Positions 31,731 through 37,105 of a DNA stretch of 37,105 bases are shown here, one piece after another; the stretch's first letter is position 1, and the number at the start of each line of letters is the position of its first letter. Origin of the DNA: Rikenellaceae bacterium. Lineage in GTDB: Bacteria; Bacteroidota; Bacteroidia; Bacteroidales; UBA932. The stretch spans positions 1 through 37,105 of the forward strand of contig CAAFZB010000006.1 of assembly GCA_900767405.1 (NCBI GenBank), in the 5' to 3' direction. The notes beneath the pieces are model-generated. The model made no database searches. It saw nothing but the letters and a program-made list of their open reading frames with translations, and was not told where the DNA came from. The translations under genes were made by a program, and so were the position numbers.

Positions 31731-32972
31731 TTATTTCCTGAAGGCGAGGCAGGCGTTGTGTCCTCCGAAACCAAGTGAATTCGAAAGGCCGAGAGTTATC
31801 CCGGCTTTTTGTTTTGTATTGGGAGTGTAGTCAAGATCGCACTCAGGGTCGGGGACATCCAGATTGATGGTAGGTGGAATCTGCCCCGTGCCTACGGAAA
31901 GAATGGTGGCTATGGCTTCGGCTGCACCCGTGGCTCCCATCATATGTCCGTGCATCGACTTTGTGCTGCTTATGTGCAGGCTGGCCGCTTTTTCTCCGAA
32001 GGCCTTCTTGAGTGCCAGAGTTTCTGTGACGTCGTTCAGCTTCGTTCCGGTCCCGTGAGCATTTATGTATACGCAGTCCCTGTCGGGATTGTATCCGGCC
32101 TGCTCGCAGGCCAGTCTTATGGCCCGTACCTGTGCGGTGGCCTCAGGATCGGGCGCCGTGGCGTGGTATGCGTCGCAGGTGGCGCCGTATCCGCATATTT
32201 CTCCGTAAATCCTGGCGCCGCGGTTCTTTGCGTGCTCGTATTCCTCAAGAACCAGAACTGCAGCTCCGTCGGCAAGTACGAAACCTCCTCTTTCTGCATT
32301 GAATGGCAGACAGGCGTGTTTCGGGTCCGTGGCTTTGGTGAGTGCCTTGCAGTTGGCAAAGCTGGCAAGTCCCATAGGGATGGTGCAATGGTCTGTACCG
32401 CCGGTTATCATTGCATCGGCGTAGCCGTGCAGAATTGTGCGGTAGGCTTCCCCTATGGAATGTGAAGAAGTGGCGCAGGCCGTTGAAATATTCATATTGG
32501 GCCCGCAGGCCTTGAAACGGATGGCAATCTGGGCGGCGGCCATATTGTTGATCATAGCCGGAATGAAGGAAGGGGAAATCCATTCCCCGCTGGGAGTTTC
32601 GTACATACTGCCGACTTCGCGGTAGATGGTTTCGAAACCTCCGATTCCGGAGCTGACGTTGACTCCTATACGGAATTTGTCAATGTTGACTCCGCTCTCC
32701 AGAGCTGAATCCTGCATCGCCTGTACAGCTGCAGCCATCGCGTATATGGTGAATTTGTCCTGTTTGCGGATGAAAGACTTGTCCATTCCGTAGGCCGACG
32801 GGTCGAAATTCCTTACCTTTCCTCCTATCTTTACGGCCAGGTCGTCGACCGGGTACTCCGTTATATGGTCAATGCCGCATACACCGTCGAGCAGATTGTT
32901 CCAGTATGTATTTATGTCATTCCCGATGCAGGATAAGATTCCCATACCGGTGATTACCACCTTTCGTCCCAT
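31731..32972 (-). CDS. fabF: Beta-ketoacyl-ACP synthase II
   Basis: FabF condenses malonyl-ACP with acyl-ACP in fatty-acid elongation. The 413-residue protein has the thiolase-fold catalytic triad: C166 in STACATSSHS, H306 in NAHGTGT, and H343 in STKSMHGHMMGA. It stands alone, with no acpP or fabG beside it, so it could be a second paralogue or serve a specialised pathway. Its promoter box lies 21 bases before ATG. It is convergent with prfA with 3 bases between them. Confidence 0.93.
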   Translation of the reverse strand: MGRKVVITGMGILSCIGNDINTYWNNLLDGVCGIDHITEYPVDDLAVKIGGKVRNFDPSAYGMDKSFIRKQDKFTIYAMAAAVQAMQDSALESGVNIDKFRIGVNVSSGIGGFETIYREVGSMYETPSGEWISPSFIPAMINNMAAAQIAIRFKACGPNMNISTACATSSHSIGEAYRTILHGYADAMITGGTDHCTIPMGLASFANCKALTKATDPKHACLPFNAERGGFVLADGAAVLVLEEYEHAKNRGARIYGEICGYGATCDAYHATAPDPEATAQVRAIRLACEQAGYNPDRDCVYINAHGTGTKLNDVTETLALKKAFGEKAASLHISSTKSMHGHMMGATGAAEAIATILSVGTGQIPPTINLDVPDPECDLDYTPNTKQKAGITLGLSNSLGFGGHNACLAFRK

Positions 32973-32993
32973 TGGCTATGGTTTTAGAGCAGG

Positions 32994-33001
32994 CAAATTT
33001 A
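32994..33001 (-). promoter_or_regulatory. fabF promoter -7 box
   Basis: The minus strand reads TAAATTTG, 21 bases before the fabF ATG. No matching -33 TTTG is seen. Confidence 0.5.
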
Positions 33002-33013
33002 CTAATTTTTTCT

Positions 33014-33021
33014 TATATTTG
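33014..33021 (+). promoter_or_regulatory. LytTR gene promoter -7 box
   Basis: TATATTTG lies 19 bases before the ATG at 33041, back to back with the fabF box 12 bp away. The -33 element is unclear. Confidence 0.55.
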
Positions 33022-33040
33022 CTTTTCCGTTAAGCAGCTT

Positions 33041-33919
33041 ATGTCTTTGTATGACAGAATACCGGATTATTTGCTGGGGAAGTTCCAACTTACTTCCACG
33101 GTAGTGTTCACCGTGCTGTTCTCCCTCATACTTATGCTCCTGAGCTTTCCCTTCTCCAACGATATCTGGTTTGAGCTCGCGCTTTCAAATGCCTTTGCTT
33201 TCACCGTGGCGTTCTTTATGCTTTCGGTTGCAGTGATTGCCTGCAGCAAGAGGGTGATGTACAATACCAGGGAGAGCTTCTCGATGACCTATCTGCGGTA
33301 CATAATATGGAACTTCGGAGAAGCCGTCATAATATCGGCCCTGTATACTCTCTTCACCGTGGCCGGGCAGGAGTACGGCATTCTCAAACCTCTGCCTTTC
33401 GGCATAGAAAGGATATTCCTGGGGGCTATGGTCTACACGACGGTTTGCCTTGGAATCTCTTATGTGATGGCCGGGCTGTACTTTACCGTCAACGACAAGA
33501 ACAACACCATACGGCTGCTCAACTACGGTACCGTAGTGAGCGATACCGAGCCTGAACTCCTCAATGAAAAGAAAATAACCCTGACAGACAACAACGGGCT
33601 TGTAAAACTTTCTGTGAGCCAGGGGAACCTTCTTTTCATTGAATCTGACGACAACTACATCAAAGTCTGGTACAAGACCAGTGCGGGAGAACTTAAACAG
33701 TATATGCTGCGCTGCCGTCTCAAGACTGTCGAGGAAAGTTTTACCGACAGCTGCCTTCTGCGCTGTCACAGAAAATATATTGTCAATATGTCCAAAGTGC
33801 ATCTGATGACAAAGGACAAGAACGGTTATCTGCTCGATCTGGATGAGGAATCGGTAGATCCCATTCCCGTTTCCAAAACCTACGAAGATGCAGTACTTTC
33901 AAACTTCAATTCCAGATAA
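33041..33919 (+). CDS. Membrane-bound LytTR-family DNA-binding regulator
   Basis: A 292-residue transcription regulator. The N-terminal half has four transmembrane helices (about 17-40, 46-68, 86-110 and 122-146). The C-terminal LytTR DNA-binding domain covers about 187-290, with NLLFIESDDNYIKVWY, LRCRLKTVEESF and LRCHRKYIVNMSKVHLM. It lacks a response-receiver domain, so it probably senses the membrane or a small ligand directly, or works with an unlinked histidine kinase. ATG at 33041 follows a -7 box by 19 bases; a longer frame (from 32972) crosses that promoter. Target genes are unknown, though LytTR proteins often regulate neighbours such as fabF or the next genes. Confidence 0.85.
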   Translation: MSLYDRIPDYLLGKFQLTSTVVFTVLFSLILMLLSFPFSNDIWFELALSNAFAFTVAFFMLSVAVIACSKRVMYNTRESFSMTYLRYIIWNFGEAVIISALYTLFTVAGQEYGILKPLPFGIERIFLGAMVYTTVCLGISYVMAGLYFTVNDKNNTIRLLNYGTVVSDTEPELLNEKKITLTDNNGLVKLSVSQGNLLFIESDDNYIKVWYKTSAGELKQYMLRCRLKTVEESFTDSCLLRCHRKYIVNMSKVHLMTKDKNGYLLDLDEESVDPIPVSKTYEDAVLSNFNSR

Positions 33920-33922
33920 GCT

Positions 33923-34303
33923 ATGTGGCAGAGAATACAAACCCTTTATATGGTTCTGGCGCTCGTTGCGCTGGGTATCGCATTGGGATTCACTTCCCGT
34001 TTGCCTTTCATTATCCTGCTTTCGGTCTGCGCGCTGTGCAATCTGCTGCCTGTCTTCACCTTCAGGCACAGGATGCTGCAGATGAGACTTCTTCTTTTTG
34101 CCGCTGTCGCGCTGCTGGGCCTTCAGGCCTGGATGGCGTACGATTATTTTACCGCAGACGTCCAGGAAAAGTTCAACTACTCTATGGTAGTGCCGGTAAT
34201 TGCGGCTATCCTTGATTTCCTTGCCGTCAGGGGAATCGTATCGGACGAACTGCTGGTTCGCAGCGCCGGCCGCCTCAGGGCCTCGAAACGTAGGAAAAAT
34301 TAA
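33923..34303 (+). CDS. DUF4293 family membrane protein
   Basis: A 126-residue protein with four hydrophobic segments (about 5-22, 27-45, 55-74 and 88-107) and a basic tail LRASKRRKN. The N-terminal MWQRIQTLYM and the size fit the Bacteroidota-specific DUF4293 family. It starts 3 bases after the LytTR gene stops, so both are probably made from one transcript, and precedes a nucleoside phosphorylase by 11 bases. Function unknown. Confidence 0.82.
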   Translation: MWQRIQTLYMVLALVALGIALGFTSRLPFIILLSVCALCNLLPVFTFRHRMLQMRLLLFAAVALLGLQAWMAYDYFTADVQEKFNYSMVVPVIAAILDFLAVRGIVSDELLVRSAGRLRASKRRKN

Positions 34304-34314
34304 CAATATCTATT

Positions 34315-35184
34315 ATGAGAATACCGGAATCAGAACTGATAATCAATTCGGACGGAAGCGCATTCCATATTCATATGCGCCCTTGTGACCTTGCCTCAAC
34401 CGTAATCCTTGTAGGGGATCCGGGAAGGGTTGCAATGTTCCGTTCCAGGCTGTCCGCCGTCAAGAGCGAAGGAGCTTCCCGTGAGTTCGTTTGGGTTACA
34501 GGAAGTTATGGTGGCAAAGACGTTACCGTACTTTCTACAGGCATAGGGCCCGACAATATAGATATCGTAATGACCGAATTGGATGCCCTGGCCAATATCG
34601 ACTTCGAGACAAGGGAAGAAAAGCCCGAGCACCGTACTCTGCATATCCTTCGGGTCGGAACTTCGGGCGCTGTCCAGCCCGATATTCCTTTGGGAGCATA
34701 TGTCTTCTCCGAGGTGAGCGTCGGATTCGACGGGGTTATGAATTGGTACGAAGGAAGGGAGAAGTTTGCAATGAAGGATTTCGAAGACGCCTTCCTGGGT
34801 CATATCAACTGGAATCCCAATCTCCCCAAACCGTATTTTGTACGTGACAGCCAGTATCTGACAGACTTGTTCAGAGACTGTACCGTCCCGGGTATGACAA
34901 TCTCGGCCCCCGGTTTCTACGGTCCGCAGGGAAGGGTTGTAAGGCAGAAACTTGCAATGCCCGACTTCCTTGAGAAAATAGAAAGTTTCTCGTACAAGGG
35001 GAAAAAGTTCACCAACTTTGAGATGGAAGGGTCTGTGATTGCCGCGATGGGCCGCAAGCTCGGTCACGAAACCGCCACGGTATGCTGTATCATCGCCAAC
35101 CGCTACAATAAGGACGCAAATGTCGATTACAAGCCGATGGTCGACTCCCTTGTAAAACTGGTTCTGGACAGGCTTACGGCTTAG
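34315..35184 (+). CDS. Nucleoside phosphorylase (uridine phosphorylase-like)
   Basis: A 289-residue enzyme of the PNP/UDP family, which splits nucleosides with phosphate in salvage. Visible landmarks are the phosphate-binding ILVGDPGRVAMF (about 31-42), RVGTSGAVQPDIPLGAYVFSE, and FEMEGSVIAAMGRKLGHE, whose Glu-Met-Glu binds the ribose. It looks closer to uridine phosphorylase than to purine enzymes, but the base specificity is not certain. It is last in the run after the LytTR and DUF4293 genes and ends one base before the convergent esterase gene. Confidence 0.88.
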   Translation: MRIPESELIINSDGSAFHIHMRPCDLASTVILVGDPGRVAMFRSRLSAVKSEGASREFVWVTGSYGGKDVTVLSTGIGPDNIDIVMTELDALANIDFETREEKPEHRTLHILRVGTSGAVQPDIPLGAYVFSEVSVGFDGVMNWYEGREKFAMKDFEDAFLGHINWNPNLPKPYFVRDSQYLTDLFRDCTVPGMTISAPGFYGPQGRVVRQKLAMPDFLEKIESFSYKGKKFTNFEMEGSVIAAMGRKLGHETATVCCIIANRYNKDANVDYKPMVDSLVKLVLDRLTA

Positions 35185-35185
35185 C

Positions 35186-36151
35186 CTACTTGTATAATTT
35201 TTTGTAACTTCCCGTGCCCCAGTCCTTTATTGGAATTCTGGAGTCGGTAAGTTCTGTGTCGGATATGACTCTGGCACCGGACATTACGTTCTCTTCTATG
35301 AAGGAAGTGAGCAGGTGGATGTTCTGGAACATTGAGCCGGCGACTTCGTGGCTGTTGCCCAGGTATCTGACAATTCTGTAGTTGTAGCCTTTATCCTTGA
35401 ATGTCCTGGATATGACGTCTGACCCCATAAACCTGAGGTTGAAAAGCGCTATCTGTTTGTAGGGTACAATCTTGTCTGACGTTCCGTGAAGCATCAGGGT
35501 AGGGCAGGGCTCTTTTTCATATTTGAGCGCGCCAACAGTGGAGAAGATGGCTCCCGAGAACGATGCGACTCCCTTGTAATTGAAGTCTTCGGGGAGGATT
35601 TCCGATTTTCCGCTGCGGTTGCAAAGCTCCCATTCTGCCTGCATTACCGCTATGGCGCCGGCAGACGAGCCGCAGATTACCATATTGCCGGCGTCAATCC
35701 CATATTTGTCTCCGTTCCCTATGAGCCAGGCGGTAGCGTTGTAGAGGTCTTCAACTGCAATGTCTATAGAGTACAGCAGTTTCTCTATGAATTCCCTGTT
35801 CAGCCCCGGGTTCTTCATATTTGTGAGTCCCAGCCTGTAGTCTATGGAGATAACGCTGTAGCCTTTTTCGGTCAAAGCCTTGAACCAGGGAGTGTAGCTG
35901 GCCTCGTCACGGGCTCCGCTCATGAATCCGCCCCCGAACATAAACAGAATGGCCGGCTTCCGGGCCCCATCTATCCGGGTGTCGCCGCCCTTTGACGGAT
36001 GATAGATGTCCAGGTAAAGTTCGCAGGTGTCCCGGACAGAATAAAGTATGGTTGCATCTGGCAGAATCACCTTCTTGCTGCCTTCTGCAAATGAGCACAG
36101 GCTGATAAGCGCCGCTGCGGCGCAGATGATTGGACGTTTCATAGTTTTCAT
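35186..36151 (-). CDS. Exported alpha/beta hydrolase (esterase-like)
   Basis: A 321-residue exported hydrolase with a signal peptide (residues 1-23). The fold has the oxyanion-hole FGGGF (72-76), the nucleophile elbow GSSAG with S163, and likely D226 (HGTSDKIVPY) and H268 (GNSHEV), a complete triad. It belongs with the acetylxylan-esterase/lipase-like BD-FAE group; the substrate is unknown. The ATG at 36151 or at 36142 (MKRPIIC) could be the start. It begins 4 bases after the ClpN gene stops, so it is cotranscribed with it, replacing the region where a ClpC motor would follow. Confidence 0.85.
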   Translation of the reverse strand: MKTMKRPIICAAAALISLCSFAEGSKKVILPDATILYSVRDTCELYLDIYHPSKGGDTRIDGARKPAILFMFGGGFMSGARDEASYTPWFKALTEKGYSVISIDYRLGLTNMKNPGLNREFIEKLLYSIDIAVEDLYNATAWLIGNGDKYGIDAGNMVICGSSAGAIAVMQAEWELCNRSGKSEILPEDFNYKGVASFSGAIFSTVGALKYEKEPCPTLMLHGTSDKIVPYKQIALFNLRFMGSDVISRTFKDKGYNYRIVRYLGNSHEVAGSMFQNIHLLTSFIEENVMSGARVISDTELTDSRIPIKDWGTGSYKKLYK

Positions 36152-36155
36152 TGTT

Positions 36156-36659
36156 CTAACTGTAGATGTCGGGAGCCTTTATGCTGATTGTCCCCAGCAC
36201 CCTGAGGGAACCGGCTTTCACTTCGGGTTTCGGTTTGCGGGGTATGCTTCCGTCGATACTGTCGAAATCGATACCGTAACTTTCCATAATGGCGCGGCAA
36301 TAGGTATTCTCTGTCTTGCTCAAGGCAAGCAGCAGATGCTCGCTGCGTACGGTGTCGGATTTGAGTCTGGCAGCCTGGGCGATGCATTCGGACAGAGTGC
36401 GGTTGGCTTCGGCGTCAAGGGTGACGTCTTCTTCGTTCCGGTAGGGAATGCTGCGTTCCAGCATTATCCCTCCTTCGACCAACTGTTTGATTTCTTCCTT
36501 GCGGGCTCCAAGGGAACTCAGGATACGGCAGGCCAGATTGTCCGAATGGCGCAGTATGGCAAGGCACAGATGGTCCGGCGTAATGTCATAACTTCCGGTG
36601 CGCATAGCCTCTTCGCGGGCATAGGCGACAATGGTGTTGAGTTCGTCTGAAATCTGCAT
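36156..36659 (-). CDS. Stand-alone Clp N-terminal domain protein
   Basis: A 167-residue cytoplasmic protein made only of the ClpA/ClpC N-domain. Both Clp_N repeats are visible: ELNTIVAYAREEAMRTGSYDITPDHLCLAILRHSDNLACRIL (6-47) and RTLSECIAQAARLKSDTVRSEHLLLALSKTENTYCRAIM (about 86-124). It ends with a basic Pro/Lys tail (IPRKPKPEVKAGS...), and no AAA+ motor follows; the frame stops cleanly and an esterase gene follows. In ClpC this domain binds substrates and adaptors such as MecA or ClpS. Alone, it might act as adaptor, decoy or inhibitor of a ClpC elsewhere. It is divergent from gyrA. Confidence 0.88.
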   Translation of the reverse strand: MQISDELNTIVAYAREEAMRTGSYDITPDHLCLAILRHSDNLACRILSSLGARKEEIKQLVEGGIMLERSIPYRNEEDVTLDAEANRTLSECIAQAARLKSDTVRSEHLLLALSKTENTYCRAIMESYGIDFDSIDGSIPRKPKPEVKAGSLRVLGTISIKAPDIYS

Positions 36660-36681
36660 TTTTAGGCTTCTAAAAAGTGTG

Positions 36682-36689
36682 CAAAAGTA
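36682..36689 (-). promoter_or_regulatory. Promoter -7 box of the ClpN-esterase unit
   Basis: The minus strand reads TACTTTTG, 22 bases before the ATG at 36659. Confidence 0.5.
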
Positions 36690-36712
36690 AAAAATAAATC
36701 GGATTTTTTTAT

Positions 36713-36720
36713 TATATTTG
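36713..36720 (+). promoter_or_regulatory. gyrA promoter -7 box
   Basis: TATATTTG lies 26 bases before the gyrA ATG, after a T-rich stretch. No TTTG at -33 is clear. Confidence 0.55.
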
Positions 36721-36746
36721 CGTGATAATATAAAATGTGATTTTTA

Positions 36747-37105
36747 ATGGAGGAAGAAGTTGTACACGGTTTGATCGAACCGGTTGAGATAGACCAGGAA
36801 ATGCGCTCGGCGTACATTGACTATTCAATGTCTGTGATTGTGTCCCGCGCATTGCCGGACGTAAGGGATGGACTCAAACCTGTCCAGAGGAGGGTGCTTT
36901 TCGGAATGAACGGTCTCGGCCTGAGCTACGGCGGACAGACAAAGAAATCGGCCCGTATCGTAGGTGAGGTCCTTGGTAAGTTCCATCCGCACGGAGACAG
37001 CAGCGTATATGATGCAATGGCCAGGCTTGCGCAGGATTGGAACCAGCGTTATCCGCTCGTGCACGGTCAGGGAAACTTCGGCTCAATGGACGGTGACCCT
37101 GTCGC
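36747..37105 (+). CDS. gyrA: DNA gyrase subunit A, N-terminal part (cut by window edge)
   Basis: The frame is open to the right edge and shows 119 residues. It begins MEEEVVHGLIEPVEIDQEMRSAYIDYSMSVIVSRALPD, has the winged-helix region VLFGMNGLGLSYGG and KKSARIVGEVLGKFHPHGDSSVYDAMARLAQDW, which is the quinolone-resistance region. The Ser of GDSSVYDAM, the residue commonly mutated in resistant strains, is wild-type-like. The active-site Tyr lies just beyond the edge. GyrA rather than ParC is judged from the close match to the GyrA start and this QRDR sequence. Confidence 0.94.
   Translation, partial: MEEEVVHGLIEPVEIDQEMRSAYIDYSMSVIVSRALPDVRDGLKPVQRRVLFGMNGLGLSYGGQTKKSARIVGEVLGKFHPHGDSSVYDAMARLAQDWNQRYPLVHGQGNFGSMDGDPV

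Noticed and set aside
31731..32972. FabF next to a LytTR regulator, considered as a secondary-metabolite (aryl polyene type) locus.
   Set aside because: No ACP, ketoreductase, dehydratase or transporter genes are nearby.
1..37105. CRISPR arrays, tRNA or rRNA genes, insertion sequences, phage and toxin-antitoxin genes.
   Set aside because: I saw no spaced repeat series, cloverleaf, transposase, integrase or small paired genes of such types. Intergenic space is under 300 bases throughout.

Overview
This window is core chromosome of a Bacteroidota bacterium, almost certainly order Bacteroidales, at a moderate GC content that I judge to be near 50% by eye. The evidence is family-level: DUF4290 and DUF4293 proteins, a FISUMP-domain lipoprotein, an FtsK-LolA pair, a tandem FKBP lipoprotein, a tiny Lys/Arg-rich protein beside HU and RNase G, few Shine-Dalgarno sequences, and many copies of the Bacteroidota promoter -7 box TAnnTTTG. 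The genus cannot be fixed from this; an uncultured gut Bacteroidales or Rikenellaceae-like lineage would fit.

Layout. 1-217 is a mosaic of intergenic repeats and hairpins. 230-2259 (minus) is HU, a 29-residue basic protein, then RNase G, with two hairpins between the last two. 2429-4828 is lon, whose terminator lies inside the convergent gene. 4825-8830 (minus) is a run of GH20 hexosaminidase, membrane zinc peptidase, coaD (with its own internal promoter) and a thioredoxin-like protein. 8872-12001 (plus) is a tight run of DJ-1-like protein, S4 RNA-binding protein, degenerate mannose-6-phosphate isomerase and alanine racemase. 12056-16678 (minus) is an operon of FISUMP lipoprotein, DUF4290, FtsK and LolA-like protein joined by 1-4 nt overlaps. 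16758-18756 holds apbE convergent with a shortened comEC.

18944-20789 has two surface-glycan type glycosyltransferases. 20880-22100 is ackA. 22104-25590 (minus) is nrnA, a tandem FKBP lipoprotein and a MATE exporter, joined by ATGA overlaps. 25692-27933 (plus) is an abundant-looking anchored protein of unknown function, rsmD and pta. Then come mazG (minus), tcdA, a GNAT-like protein and prfA (plus), fabF (minus), a membrane LytTR regulator, DUF4293 and a nucleoside phosphorylase (plus), a secreted esterase and a stand-alone Clp N-domain protein (minus), and the start of gyrA at the right edge.

Together the genes cover acetate formation (ackA, pta), RNA turnover and modification (rng, nrnA, rsmD, tcdA), translation termination (prfA), chromosome management (HU, ftsK, gyrA), proteostasis (lon, FKBP) and envelope building (alr, lolA, hexosaminidase, glycosyltransferases). 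I see no phage, insertion sequence, CRISPR array, toxin-antitoxin pair, tRNA or rRNA, and no gene-free stretch over 300 bases. I find no convincing new multi-gene system. The best leads are a mannose-6-phosphate isomerase homologue that has lost metal ligands, a stand-alone ClpN protein beside gyrA, a half-length ComEC, a pseudopilin-like protein next to rsmD, attenuator-like hairpins before the RNase G gene, and very compact promoters that predict nearly leaderless transcripts.
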